Shown here piece by piece: positions 16,458 to 25,382 of a stretch of 64,000 bases of DNA. A program made the translations under genes and the position numbers. The stretch lies in assembly GCA_026387315.1 (NCBI GenBank), contig JAPLLY010000017.1:1-64000 (forward strand), given 5' to 3'. Source of the DNA: Candidatus Omnitrophota bacterium (GTDB lineage: Bacteria > Omnitrophota > Gorgyraeia > Gygaellales > Profunditerraquicolaceae). The notes under the pieces are model-generated. The model did no database searches and was not told where the DNA came from. It saw only the letters and a list, made by a program, of their open reading frames with translations. How positions within the stretch are numbered: the first letter of the stretch is position 1; each line of letters begins with the position of its first letter.

Positions 16458-17117
16458 ATGGCAAGAATGGCTCGGATTGTTATACCAAGCATACCCCACC
16501 ATATTACCCAGCGCGGTAATAGATCTCAAAAAGTTTTCTTCAGTGACCAAGACAAAATTTCCTATCTTAACCTATTGCATAAACATGCTCAAGGCGCAGG
16601 ATTAAGCTTTTGGGCGTATTGTCTTATGGATAATCATATTCATTTAATCGCTGTTCCTGAAAGAGAAGATAGTTTGGCTAAAGGAATAGGCGACACCCAT
16701 AAATATTATACGCGTATGATTAATTTCAGGGAAAACTGGAGAGGATATTTATGGCAAGGAAGGTTTAGCTCATTTCCGTTGGATGAAAAATATCTTTACG
16801 CGGCAATTCGTTATATAGAACGTAACCCGGTAAGAGCAGGCATTGTAAAAAGGGCAGAGGATTATGAGTTTTCAAGCGCAAAGGCGCATGTTTATAAAAA
16901 GCAAGATTCTCTGTTAGTTGATAATTTTGTTATTAAAGAGATAAGAGATTGGAAGGCGTTTTTAGCAGAAGGCGACAAAGAACAGGATACAAAGCTTTTC
17001 AAGAAACACGCGCGAGCCGGCAGGCCATTAGGTAAGGAAGGATTCATAGAAAATCTAGAAAAGGTGACCGGTAGGATTTTGAAACCACAGAGACCAGGAA
17101 GAAAGAAAAAGAAATAA
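16458..17117 (+). mobile_element. REP-associated tyrosine transposase (Y1/IS200-like)
   Basis: A 219-residue HUH enzyme: HITQRGNRSQKVFF near the start, the metal-binding HIH in MDNHIHLIAVP, and the Tyr region DTHKYYTRMIN. WQGRFSSFPLDEKYLYAAIRY and YIERNPVRAGIV are hallmarks of the RAYT family. It is flanked by matching REP-like inverted repeats (16386-16416, 17115-17146). It is probably a domesticated or single-copy RAYT unit inside element A. Confidence 0.9.
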
Positions 17118-17146
17118 GTGATGTGTTCCCGGAATTCCCCGGAATT
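17115..17146. repeat. Right inverted repeat of the transposase unit
   Basis: Starts TAAGTGATGTGTTCCCGGAA and contains the transposase stop codon. Three further copies of GGAATTCC(C) follow up to 17157. Confidence 0.72.
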
Positions 17147-17293
17147 CCCGGAATTCCGCTATAATGCATGTTGATACTAAGGAATATTGGCAGTCTGATT
17201 TGACTCTGGATTTGTACGACGGTACGCCGGATAGGATAAAATAACGTATGAATAGCAGAAAGACTATTCCTAAAGAGTATTGAGAAGACTAAT

Positions 17294-19087
17294 ATGAAAA
17301 AGATACAAAAGAAGAGTCAGGGGCGCCTGCGCATTGGCGATGATTGGAACGCTATTACAATTATCGCGCTTTCTCAGAATAATCCGTTAAAGGCGATAGC
17401 TGAATTTGTGGAAAACAGTATTGATGCTCAAGCACGCCAAGTTACCATTATCCGCGGTAAAGAACGCGACCAGCAATATTTAAAGGTTATTGATGATGGT
17501 CAAGGGATTCCATGCGCTGAAGATGGCATACCTGATTTTAAATATGTCGCGACCCATATTTGCGATTCTCTGAAACGTCGCTTAAAACAGGAGGGTGTTG
17601 GGAATATCCAAGGGGAATTTGGTATAGGACTTTTGAGTTTTTGGACAGTTGGCCATGAGTTAATGATAATATCGTCAGGCAGGGATGGAAAAGCGTATCA
17701 GATGGAAATGAAAAAAGGTATGCCTGGTTATGTAGTTATTCTCCGGCCCCGCCTCTTACCTGTAAAGGGCACGCAGTTGATAATTTCCCGTTTGCTTGCA
17801 GGAATTCGTAATCTTAATGGTGAAAAAATTCAGCACTATCTAGCCTCGGAACTTAGGGATAGAATCAGGCATTCGGGCGTTAAGATAAGAATAATTGATC
17901 GTACCAGCCGCCTTGAACTTAATGTTGAACCTCGCCAGTATGAAGGTCAGCTTATTCATGATTTACCCCAGATAAATACACCTTTTGGTGATGTATATGT
18001 GGAACTATATCTTACCGAAAGAAATCCGGAAAACTGTATCAGCCTATTTCGTTCGGGAACGCGCGTATTGCCCAACATTACTGTTTTAGATCTCTTCCAG
18101 TGCGAACCGTGGACTTCCGGTTATTTTCAAGGAGTCATTGATGTTTCGTTTTTACATCTTACTCCCGGTACCCGAGATGGAATTATTCAGGATGAGCATT
18201 TCGCGGTATTTTGCGATTCGTTGATTAATCTTAAAGAACGCCTGAATGTAATAGTATCAGAACAGAGTAAGGCCGAAGAAGAACGTATGAGCAAGAGTAT
18301 ACTTCGTTCTGTACAAAAGGCATTTTTAAATGCAATGCTAAGCTTGCCCCGAGAAGAATATGATTGGTTTGATATGCCTGAAAAAAGCACTTCGCGGATA
18401 TCATCCGTAGAAAGGGCTGAAAATTATTCTTTGACTCTTGAAGGAGAGCATCATAGTGAAAGAAAACAGGCGGCGCAAAAGGAATTTTTCGAAGTTGCGG
18501 GTCCGTTGTTTTCTGCCAGAATTCAGCCCGGTTCAGCGATTTTACCTGTAAATACGACAAAAACTTTTCGTGCCGTTGGACTAGATCGTAGCAAACGGCA
18601 GATAGAACAGAATCTTTCATATGAATGGGCAATCATTGAAGGAAAAGGACAACTTGATAAAAAAGACGGAGAATTCGTTATCTTTAGCGCTTCTGATGAA
18701 CCCGCCTTATGTAAGTTGAAGGTTGCCATTCGGCAGCTTGAAACAGTAACTGAGGCGGAAAGCATAATTACGATTGTAGACTCTTTACTGAAAGCTCCTG
18801 TTGAAAACAATGAATTTTCAAAAAAAGGTTTGCCAAGTTATACATTAGAAAGCTCCGTCGGCCAGATGTGGCGCTCGCGTTACGATGAAAAACGCAACAT
18901 TATAATAATAAATAGCGGCCATCGCGACTTTATTTACGCTGGAAAAGAGCGTATGAGAAAGCTGCGTTACATTTCTCGGCTTTTTGCGAAAGAACTTGTG
19001 CTCCATAATTTTGTTGGTGAACCTCCGGAACAACTTTTAGAGCACTTGTTGGAATTGTCGATGTATACAGAAGATAATTTGAAATGA
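17294..19087 (+). CDS. GHKL-type ATPase (MutL/MORC-like), large
   Basis: 597 residues with a GHKL ATP-binding module at residues 25-130: N box IAEFVENSIDAQA, G1 IDDGQGIP, G2 GEFGIGLLSFWTVG. The rest (residues 190-580) has no motif I recognise. GHKL ATPases of this kind occur in restriction-linked and other defence operons, so a role in defence is plausible but not shown. A separate GHKL gene occurs in element B (25648). There is no strong ribosome site. Confidence 0.72.
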   Translation: MKKIQKKSQGRLRIGDDWNAITIIALSQNNPLKAIAEFVENSIDAQARQVTIIRGKERDQQYLKVIDDGQGIPCAEDGIPDFKYVATHICDSLKRRLKQEGVGNIQGEFGIGLLSFWTVGHELMIISSGRDGKAYQMEMKKGMPGYVVILRPRLLPVKGTQLIISRLLAGIRNLNGEKIQHYLASELRDRIRHSGVKIRIIDRTSRLELNVEPRQYEGQLIHDLPQINTPFGDVYVELYLTERNPENCISLFRSGTRVLPNITVLDLFQCEPWTSGYFQGVIDVSFLHLTPGTRDGIIQDEHFAVFCDSLINLKERLNVIVSEQSKAEEERMSKSILRSVQKAFLNAMLSLPREEYDWFDMPEKSTSRISSVERAENYSLTLEGEHHSERKQAAQKEFFEVAGPLFSARIQPGSAILPVNTTKTFRAVGLDRSKRQIEQNLSYEWAIIEGKGQLDKKDGEFVIFSASDEPALCKLKVAIRQLETVTEAESIITIVDSLLKAPVENNEFSKKGLPSYTLESSVGQMWRSRYDEKRNIIIINSGHRDFIYAGKERMRKLRYISRLFAKELVLHNFVGEPPEQLLEHLLELSMYTEDNLK

Positions 19088-19208
19088 TGAAACGGCTTAA
19101 ATTAAGGATGCGTTACGATCTTTTGTAAAATGGGAGGTTGCTTTATGAAGGATTTTTTTAAAGGAGGACGAATCGCAGCAGAGATTAGAACGATTTTTTG
19201 AAATATTA

Positions 19209-19574
19209 TTGAAAGTAGATTTACGAACTCTCGAAAGATTAAAAGATAAGAAAGCGGAAAAAGAAGAAAAAATAGATGTTCAGATTGAAGAATACGATAA
19301 GAGAATCTTCAGACGGAAAACAGAAAGATCAGTTAAGCGGTATAATATGATTCAAACTGCAAGAATTTTAAAAGTTTCCCGGGGCACATTATATTACTGG
19401 ATAAATAAAGGCTGGATTAAGCCAAGGCATGATTATAGAGGTTATCCTATTTTCACGACTTTAGATATCGAGAATATAATTAAGTGGAGAAATAAAATAG
19501 ACAGTTTTGTACACTTAATTGGCGAAAAAGGCGATGAAACCAGAAAAAAGTATGTTTCTTTGACTATTGGTTAA
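19209..19574 (+). CDS. MerR-like helix-turn-helix protein, orphan recombinase partner
   Basis: Residues 45-100 (QTARILKVSRGTLYYWINKG...HDYRGYPIFTTLDIENIIKWR) align with the 61-residue gene at 58531 that overlaps the serine recombinase (AAKVLGVHEMTIRYWIKKKW...YDYRNYPVF). Here a charged coiled coil precedes it and no recombinase follows. The start shown is a TTG, and the frame stays open some way upstream, so the true N-terminus is uncertain. I read it as a remnant of the integration module of element A. Confidence 0.65.
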   Translation: MKVDLRTLERLKDKKAEKEEKIDVQIEEYDKRIFRRKTERSVKRYNMIQTARILKVSRGTLYYWINKGWIKPRHDYRGYPIFTTLDIENIIKWRNKIDSFVHLIGEKGDETRKKYVSLTIG

Positions 19575-19694
19575 TCTATATTTAACCCTAATATTAATAA
19601 GGAGATATGAAAATTCGCAGTCGCGTTTATTCAACGCTTTGTACAGTTTTAGACACGGTGACGACGATTTCGTAACTGATTGGAGAAAGGCAGG

Positions 19695-19790
19695 ATGCGT
19701 AAAAAAGTTTTTGTTCGGACATATGGATGGCCGTTGGTGCAAGTACCGCGTGATGATTTTGGGGATAATAAAGAGGGTAAATGGCTGTGA
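19695..19790 (+). other. Third miaB-like junction (hybrid att site) with a 31-codon frame
   Basis: GAAAGGCAGG then ATG at 19695, reading MRKKVFVRTYGWPLVQ. The first part again mimics a MiaB N-terminus (compare RFYIRTFG at attL). After GGATG (19725-19729) comes GCCGTTG, as at attL. This fits the right end of element A, carrying its own replacement miaB start, joined to the left end of element B. Upstream of it (19575-19694) there is only a 22-codon frame at 19607 behind AAGGAG. Confidence 0.6.
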
Positions 19791-19797
19791 GTGAAGG

Positions 19798-19812
19798 GGA
19801 TAGGATAAAATA
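19798..19812 (+). repeat. 15-base repeat GGATAGGATAAAATA
   Basis: Identical copy at 17229-17243. In both places it forms the last codons of a short frame ending DRIK-stop, so it may be the shared tail of a lost gene. Confidence 0.45.
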
Positions 19813-19824
19813 GAATTCGTTTCG

Positions 19825-20946
19825 CTATGACGTTATCTTATTTTCTAATATATTCTTAAAATTCTTGTATAGCACTTCATATCTATTATGTTTCCATGGC
19901 GCCTCTGGAGGACCTTTCACATATTCTTTTATCCATATACATTTTCCATCCTGATAATGCCTAGGATGTCCCCGGACCCAAACCCTATATTTCAAATTCC
20001 ACGAAGCAGAACGCTCTTGCTCTTCCTCTTCATTAACATAACTCTTCTTAACTTCGATAAGATAATATGGTTTTAAAGGTGCGATTGGTTTTTTCCCATC
20101 GTTCATTCTTTTCCTATTGATACGTGCTAAATCTTTAGGGCTATGTGTCTCTCTATCCTTCTTCAAAACTACAACATTTTGTGCATTGATGTAACTTATG
20201 AGATTAAGAGCTAAATCAATTTTCTTTTTTCCTTCAGATAAAACATTTTTATCAACAATGCCAGTTACATCTTCCTTTTCCCATTCCAAGCTGCCCTCTA
20301 ATGTTTCAAGATTGCTTCTGAGTATTTTGTTGTTACGATAATCTATGTCATATAATCTCCTCTCTGCCTGAAATCTGAAATTAGGCAGAGTACTGATATC
20401 AAACGTCAAATCTACCACTCCCGTTTCTTGTTTCACGAAAGATGGCTCTTTGTTAAAGAAACTAATACAATATCTTGTTAGAGGGATGTTCTCTTTATCT
20501 GTAATATTCGAAAGATAATCCCTGGCAATATTTACTGCTCCCGTGTTTAGATCAGAGGCAGTGGTATAGAGCGCACCAAAAGTATCTATTGTTTTTCCAC
20601 TCATTAATTTAAAGCTTACTGGAGAGTTGAATTGAAAGAATATTTGAGGAAAGGGTAGTTTGACCGACAGCGCATAATTTATATTTTCATGTTTTACATT
20701 TTGCAGGCTGTCTTGTGTCATCTCGTCTATTAAGAAGACTTTCGATTCTCCTAGAGAATTTACCATGCTTTTTCTGCTAATAAGGCCCAATAGAACCGAT
20801 GCGCCTAAGTCGCTTCGTACAAATTCATCATAACACAGTTTTTTTTCGCTTTCGGGAATTTCTATCTTTAAGCATATTTCTTCCAATCTGGATTCCTGCT
20901 GATTTATTTCTTCAGTCAGTTTTCTTGTCAAATCGTCATAAAACAT
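19825..20946 (-). CDS. Unknown protein; C-terminus weakly like AcrVA2-type phage/plasmid proteins
   Basis: 373 residues, no signal or membrane segment, first 30 residues coiled coil. Near the end is YRVWVRGHPRHYQDGK followed by CIWIKEYVKGP. This pattern (RGH, then a basic/aromatic stretch, then IWI..Y.KGP) recalls the C-terminus of the widespread AcrVA2-like family of mobile elements, but the rest is not recognisable. It is the only minus-strand gene near the left end of element B, next to the junction, a position often taken by accessory or anti-defence genes. Function not assigned. Confidence 0.4.
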   Translation of the reverse strand: MFYDDLTRKLTEEINQQESRLEEICLKIEIPESEKKLCYDEFVRSDLGASVLLGLISRKSMVNSLGESKVFLIDEMTQDSLQNVKHENINYALSVKLPFPQIFFQFNSPVSFKLMSGKTIDTFGALYTTASDLNTGAVNIARDYLSNITDKENIPLTRYCISFFNKEPSFVKQETGVVDLTFDISTLPNFRFQAERRLYDIDYRNNKILRSNLETLEGSLEWEKEDVTGIVDKNVLSEGKKKIDLALNLISYINAQNVVVLKKDRETHSPKDLARINRKRMNDGKKPIAPLKPYYLIEVKKSYVNEEEEQERSASWNLKYRVWVRGHPRHYQDGKCIWIKEYVKGPPEAPWKHNRYEVLYKNFKNILENKITS

Positions 20947-21205
20947 TTTTCACAACACTCAGAAATCAGCTGAGATGCCTGAACACCCCTTAATTTTTCT
21001 TGTATTTCCTTATTTATAAGCTTTTCTATTTGTAACTACTGAAGAGTAATATATAAGCGGTGATTCAAACCGTTTGCGGGATAAAAAAGTTAAATATTTA
21101 TACTTGGTTTATTTCACAGGGTAAGTACTTAGAAAGTAAAGGGGATGGGGTAACCTCTCCCCTTTAAAAATATTTTCTGTTCAAGTGATTTCTAATGACT
21201 TGTAT
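20947..21205. other. Gene-free stretch
   Basis: Between the minus-strand gene at 19825 and the promoter at 21206 I see no gene. A G/C hairpin (AAAGGGGA...TCCCCTTT, 21138-21165) without a T-run is the only structure. Confidence 0.5.
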
Positions 21206-21249
21206 TTCTGATGTGTTATAATGTGAAATAATGTTAAATTAAGAAAAGG
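21206..21249 (+). promoter_or_regulatory. Repeated element promoter, copy 1
   Basis: TTCTGATGTGTTATAATGTG then AAATAATGTTAA. It has an extended -10 (TG-T-TATAAT) and no good -35. It is nearly identical to 25126-25179 and 25383-25424. The direct repeat ATGTKAARTA/ATGTTAA after the -10 may be an operator. It serves the exporter operon starting at 21318. Confidence 0.65.
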
Positions 21250-21317
21250 ATAGCTGGCTTGAAGCGAAGGAGTTAGAGAAATATTTTAATACAGATAAAT
21301 CTTAAAAAAGGGATAAT

Positions 21318-21932
21318 ATGAACAAAAAAGTAATCTTCATTTTTATTTTGACTATAATCGCGCTGGTTATCCTTGCCTTATTCAGTTTTGGACATTTATC
21401 TGACAAACGCAATGCAGCAGGAATCAATCCGTCATCTTTAAAGCCAGTATCTACAGAAACGGCGAATAAAGAAAATGCCTCAGTAGCTTGGAATCTATAT
21501 CGCAATCGGGATGTAGTGGAAAACTATTATAGCGTTCAGCTGCCGCAAAAATGGAATGTCAATGCAGGTAAGAAAGCGGGGAGTTACTCTGTAAATTTCT
21601 CCGATGGCAACGGCACAGTGGTCTTAATGGATGTGCCTGACAACAGCACTTTGGAATTATTTATATTAAGCCAGCAGGAGCCGCAGCTTAAGAAAGCGAT
21701 CCCCGGGTATCATAGAGTTGATTACAAAAAAATTTTAGTTTCGGGCAACGAGGCCTATGAGTTGATATATCAAAATACGAAAGACAATGAAGCATATGAG
21801 ACTCTGAAAACATATATTGCTGGTTCTGATCAAGCCGGAGTTCTTACATTTACAGTAAAGCAATCATCTTTCAATGAAACCTATTCCTTATTAAATTTAA
21901 TTATTCAAAACTTCAAATGGGAGAACAAATGA
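21318..21932 (+). CDS. Membrane-anchored extracytoplasmic protein (PsbP-like fold suspected)
   Basis: 204 residues: a single N-terminal helix (VIFIFILTIIALVILALFSFG), a Ser/Thr/Glu-rich linker, then a domain from residue 60 (YYSVQLPQKWNVNAGKKAG...YSVNFSDGNGTVVLMDV) with the strand pattern of PsbP-like proteins. It begins the operon that includes an ABC transporter, so it may be an accessory or immunity protein on the outer face. AAAAAAGGG precedes the ATG. Confidence 0.5.
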   Translation: MNKKVIFIFILTIIALVILALFSFGHLSDKRNAAGINPSSLKPVSTETANKENASVAWNLYRNRDVVENYYSVQLPQKWNVNAGKKAGSYSVNFSDGNGTVVLMDVPDNSTLELFILSQQEPQLKKAIPGYHRVDYKKILVSGNEAYELIYQNTKDNEAYETLKTYIAGSDQAGVLTFTVKQSSFNETYSLLNLIIQNFKWENK

Positions 21933-22132
21933 GGCAGGTATTTCTTTTTGTTTCTTTGGCGATTATAGGCATAGGAGTATACCTGAAATTTTTCTATGAT
22001 GTGCCCGACGCCCAGGAAACTATTAATTTTTTCACGAGCTGGTTTTTCATTATTGTGGGAACATCAAGCCTGCTGATTAATCTGTTTTGGGGCTCTCCTA
22101 AAAATAAACATTCCCACAAAGAACAAAAATGA
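21917..22132 (+). CDS. Small two-helix membrane protein
   Basis: 71 residues with two membrane helices (VFLFVSLAIIGIGVYLKFFY and FFIIVGTSSLLINLF) and a charged tail. It overlaps the preceding gene by 16 bases and the ABC ATPase by 4 (ATGA), so it is translated as part of the exporter operon. Family unknown. Confidence 0.6.
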   Translation: MGEQMRQVFLFVSLAIIGIGVYLKFFYDVPDAQETINFFTSWFFIIVGTSSLLINLFWGSPKNKHSHKEQK

Positions 22133-22857
22133 AAACGATAATTTCTGCAAACAACCTCATAAAATCATACGGCTCAATCAAGGCAGTTGATGGCTTGAGC
22201 CTTGAGATTGCCCAAGGTGAATTTTTTGGCTTCTTGGGCCCTAATGGGGCAGGCAAAACAACCACTATCAGAATGCTAACGGGCATTATTGAGCCCAATA
22301 GTGGCAAGATAACAATTGCAGGGAACGCTTACCCTAATCTGAAACCCATCTTGAATATGATTGGTGTTGTTCCTGAAAGCAGGGGCTTTTATGATTGGAT
22401 GACTGCAAAAGAATATTTGCTGTTTTTTGCAAATCTCTATGGCATCTCCAATCCTCATAAAAAAATTGATGAGCTCTTGGAAAAAGTCAATCTGTCAGAT
22501 AGAAAAAACAGCACGATAGGAACATTCTCTCGCGGCATGAAACAAAGGTTAGGAGTAGCAAGGGCACTTGTCAATGACCCTAAGATTCTTTTTTTGGATG
22601 AGCCTACATTAGGGCTTGATCCTCAAGGGCAGGAGGAAATCCAGAATCTCTTAAAGCAATTAAACAAGAGCGGAGTAACAATATTTCTTTCATCACATCA
22701 GCTTAACGAAGTTTCCAATCTATGCTCAAGAGTGGCTATTATCAATAAAGGGAGGCTGGTCGTGCAGGGAACAATTGCTGAGCTGCAAAAGAAGACAAAT
22801 CTTGCAGGCTCATTAAAAGACATTTTCCTTGCCTTAACCAATAATAATCATGTTTAG
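22129..22857 (+). CDS. ABC transporter ATP-binding protein
   Basis: 242 residues with the complete ATPase set: Walker A GPNGAGKTT, Q-loop region, signature FSRGMKQRLGVARAL (S-R-G-M variant of LSGGQ), Walker B ILFLDEPTLGLDP, and the switch His in SSHQL. It belongs to the CcmA/NatA-type exporters that pair with ABC-2 permeases, which follows directly. The exported substrate is unknown; self-protection against peptides or drugs is common for such pairs. Confidence 0.92.
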   Translation: MKTIISANNLIKSYGSIKAVDGLSLEIAQGEFFGFLGPNGAGKTTTIRMLTGIIEPNSGKITIAGNAYPNLKPILNMIGVVPESRGFYDWMTAKEYLLFFANLYGISNPHKKIDELLEKVNLSDRKNSTIGTFSRGMKQRLGVARALVNDPKILFLDEPTLGLDPQGQEEIQNLLKQLNKSGVTIFLSSHQLNEVSNLCSRVAIINKGRLVVQGTIAELQKKTNLAGSLKDIFLALTNNNHV

Positions 22858-23620
22858 AAATATCTGGCTTAAAGAGCTCCGAGAACAATTATATACGTGG
22901 AAAGGCACGCTGTGGCTTGTCATTTCTTCCTTGGTTTTTAGCCTGATAAGCTATCTCCTGCTTACTGACAAGGAATTAAGCCTTCTTGACCAGACAGAAA
23001 TGATGTGGATGCTTGCAAAGGTAATCATCGGCATCGGGCTTTTGATTATCAGCATTGTTGCCTCTTCGATAATCAGCAATGAATTTGAAAAAGAAACTGC
23101 CGAGAGCTTGTTTCTTTCTCCTATTAAGATGAAAGACTTTGTACTGGGCAAGCTGCTTGCGTCATTGACGATGTGGTTCTTTATTTTCATTGTCTCTATT
23201 CCATACATACTTGTTACTTCAGCAGGCACTAAATTATTTTTCCCTTTCCTTGCTTATATTTTCTTACTTGGGACTATCGGGGTATTGGGATTTATCATGC
23301 TTATTTTTGCAATCAGCCTGCTTTTCCGCTCAAGCAAAAATACCCTGACAACTTCTTTAATCGTTCTTCTTGCTTTTGCCATTCCTTCATTGTTTTCTAC
23401 CACTCTTAAGAATAATTCTTTTGCCTTGGCATTAAGCAAAGCCAATCCAATAGACAATATATTTTCCTCTCTCGATAATGTTTTGGTTGATTATCAAACA
23501 TCATTATTGCAGAATGCTCAGTTTATTTTTCCCTTAGTGCTATTTTGCCTGATAACTCTGATATTTCTTGTGTATGCCTCAAAAAGATTTAAGCGGGCAG
23601 GGGTGGTTAAACATGAATAA
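22850..23620 (+). CDS. ABC-2 type permease
   Basis: 256 residues with about six membrane helices, and the family segment ISNEFEKETAESLFLSPIKMKDFVLGKLLAS linking helices 2 and 3. It overlaps the ATPase gene by 8 bases. It forms the membrane half of the exporter. Confidence 0.88.
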   Translation: MFRNIWLKELREQLYTWKGTLWLVISSLVFSLISYLLLTDKELSLLDQTEMMWMLAKVIIGIGLLIISIVASSIISNEFEKETAESLFLSPIKMKDFVLGKLLASLTMWFFIFIVSIPYILVTSAGTKLFFPFLAYIFLLGTIGVLGFIMLIFAISLLFRSSKNTLTTSLIVLLAFAIPSLFSTTLKNNSFALALSKANPIDNIFSSLDNVLVDYQTSLLQNAQFIFPLVLFCLITLIFLVYASKRFKRAGVVKHE

Positions 23621-24167
23621 TACTAAGACGTTTTTTATGATTGGAGTGCTGGGTGGTCTTCTGATTTTGGGCATGGCTTATTGTTATGCCGACAATCAAA
23701 CCGCAAACCAGCCTTTAACTTTGAAAATTCTTTCTGAGAAGACATTAAGCGGAACAGCCGGGGATTTTACAACAGTAAATGCCCAGATAAGCAATTCAGG
23801 ATTGCAGCCGTTAAATGACATTACCACTTACATTTCGCTCGTAGATGAATCAAATAAAATGCCTGTTGATTTAGAAGATTGGAGCGCAGAGAAAGGGTTG
23901 TTCATCGGAACAATTGATTCTAACCAGACGCTTCCCCTGAATTGGAAAATCCATTTCGTCAAAGCAGGAAAATATTCATTGATTATTGTTGCAGAAACGG
24001 CAGGGCAGGAGATCCCAGAGGTAAGCAGCATTGTTCATTTCACAGTAAAGCCGAAACTGAATCTGAATCCCGGACAGGTTTTGCCTGTTGCTTTGGGAAC
24101 GCCTATTGTTGTGCTTTTTATAATGTTGCTTCTTAATTACAAGAGGAATTTGTATAAATCAAACTGA
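23613..24167 (+). CDS. Exported protein with NEW3/CARDB-like beta domain and C-terminal anchor
   Basis: Start at the ATG at 23613, overlapping the permease stop. Signal peptide (FFMIGVLGGLLILGMAYCYA), then one Ig-like domain (DFTTVNAQISNSGLQPLNDI...LPLNWKIHFVKAGKYSLIIVAE), then a helix VVLFIMLLLNYKR with a basic tail. Such domains often accompany ABC exporters as periplasmic or cell-surface subunits. Confidence 0.6.
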   Translation: MNNTKTFFMIGVLGGLLILGMAYCYADNQTANQPLTLKILSEKTLSGTAGDFTTVNAQISNSGLQPLNDITTYISLVDESNKMPVDLEDWSAEKGLFIGTIDSNQTLPLNWKIHFVKAGKYSLIIVAETAGQEIPEVSSIVHFTVKPKLNLNPGQVLPVALGTPIVVLFIMLLLNYKRNLYKSN

Positions 24168-24241
24168 ATATGGACTTGTAGTCCATAAGCTTATTAAACA
24201 GTGTTCTAATTTATAAAAAATTACTAAAGAGGAAGGAAAAT

Positions 24242-25081
24242 ATGGACTCATTAAAAATCAGGCAGATGTTGAACAAGGTTCCAGAAGTCACACTTTACTT
24301 TTGGATAATTAAGGTTTTGTGCACTACAGTAGGAGAGACGGCAGCAGACTATTTGAATGCAACACTTCATTTTGGGCTAAGCGGGACATCGCTTGTTATG
24401 GGCGCAATGCTTCTTGTTGTTCTGTTCTTTCAATTCAAATCTAAAAAATATCATCCAGCAACATATTGGCTCGCAGTCGTTCTGCTTAGCATTGTCGGAA
24501 CCTTGATTACCGACAACTTGACAGACAACCTCGGGATTTCTTTGGAAACTACTACTATTGTATTTTCCATTGCGCTGGCATTGACCTTTGCGGCGTGGTA
24601 TGTGGTTGAGAAGACATTGTCCGTGCATTCCATTGTAACGACTCGCCGTGAGGCATTCTACTGGCTGGCTATCCTGTTCACTTTTGCTTTGGGCACTGCC
24701 GCAGGTGACCTTAGTGCTGAAAAGTTTGGCTTAGGATATTTGACCTCGCTGTACATATTCGCCGGACTTATTGCATTCGTGACCATCGCGCACTTTGCTT
24801 TTAAGGGAATCCTGAAATTGGAACATAAGCACCAGTCTAGGAATGCAGTACTTGCTTTCTGGTTGGCTTACATTTTGACTAGGCCGCTGGGCGCATCTAT
24901 TGGAGATTTCCTTTCACAGGCTCGCGCTGATGGCGGGCTGGGTTTGGGGATGACCATAACAAGCGCAATCTTCCTTATTGCAATCTTGGGCTTGGTTGTT
25001 TATCTCACTCTTACGAGAAAGGACGAGATTCCTCCTGAAGTTGTTCAGGCAGAAGAGGCTGAAGTAACTCAAAAAAGATAG
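24242..25081 (+). CDS. Multi-pass membrane protein (COG4705-like)
   Basis: 279 residues with about eight helices in a twofold repeat. The halves share a motif of the form T.GE.AADYL / T.AGDLSAEKFGLG / LGASIGDFLSQ, which puts acidic residues within the membrane. This matches the uncharacterised membrane-anchored COG4705 family. AGAGGAAGG precedes the ATG. The function is unknown; it may be transported with, or protected by, the exporter operon just upstream. Confidence 0.65.
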   Translation: MDSLKIRQMLNKVPEVTLYFWIIKVLCTTVGETAADYLNATLHFGLSGTSLVMGAMLLVVLFFQFKSKKYHPATYWLAVVLLSIVGTLITDNLTDNLGISLETTTIVFSIALALTFAAWYVVEKTLSVHSIVTTRREAFYWLAILFTFALGTAAGDLSAEKFGLGYLTSLYIFAGLIAFVTIAHFAFKGILKLEHKHQSRNAVLAFWLAYILTRPLGASIGDFLSQARADGGLGLGMTITSAIFLIAILGLVVYLTLTRKDEIPPEVVQAEEAEVTQKR

Positions 25082-25125
25082 AGGCATCTGAAACTAAAGA
25101 GCAATCCAGCATAATTCAATAGGTT

Positions 25126-25179
25126 TCTTTTTTTTGATGTGTTATAATGTTAAGTAATGTTAACTCAGGAAAAGGATAA
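25126..25179 (+). promoter_or_regulatory. Repeated element promoter, copy 2
   Basis: TTGATGTGTTATAATGTTAA then GTAATGTTAACTC. Same extended -10 and direct repeat as copies 1 and 3. It serves the small gene at 25202. Confidence 0.65.
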
Positions 25180-25201
25180 ATGACTATTTAGGTAAGGGGT
25201 T

Positions 25202-25372
25202 ATGAAAGATATCTTCAGCAAAAAGGAACAAATCAAAAAATGGTCCGAGTTGTACGGCAGGCAGATATCTGAAGAGGAATATGAGAAGATCAGCCGGAAC
25301 CTGGGCGGCTTCTTTGGATTGCTCGATGAGTGGAAAAAGAAGAAAGCGCAGAAGAAAAAGAGGGAGCCATGA
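25202..25372 (+). CDS. Small charged protein
   Basis: 56 residues, starting MKDIFSKKEQIKKWSELYG and ending in a lysine-rich tail (EWKKKKAQKKKREP). Largely helical, no known family. A ribosome site (AAGGGG) and its own copy of the repeated promoter support it being real. It resembles small phage regulators in size. Confidence 0.5.
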   Translation: MKDIFSKKEQIKKWSELYGRQISEEEYEKISRNLGGFFGLLDEWKKKKAQKKKREP

Positions 25373-25382
25373 TTTTGCTATA

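Larger units (their letters stand above)
14520..19729. mobile_element. Element A: decayed miaB-targeted element
   Basis: Bounded by GGATG at 14520 and at 19725, both followed by GCCGTTG. It holds an MNT/HEPN pair, a REP-associated transposase unit, a GHKL ATPase and a helix-turn-helix gene homologous to the one beside the intact recombinase of element B. Only 150 bases lie between that gene and the right junction, so the recombinase has been lost. The boundary logic is an inference from the three matching junctions. Confidence 0.6.

Noticed and set aside
17164-17244. 27-codon frame with TATAAT just upstream
   Set aside because: No clear ribosome site and no recognisable product; kept only for its shared 15-base tail with 19798.
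19567-19794. 75-codon frame ending GRWCKYRVMILG
   Set aside because: It crosses the hybrid junction and lacks a ribosome site or family; its second half is only of interest as a possible recombinase extension in the circular form.
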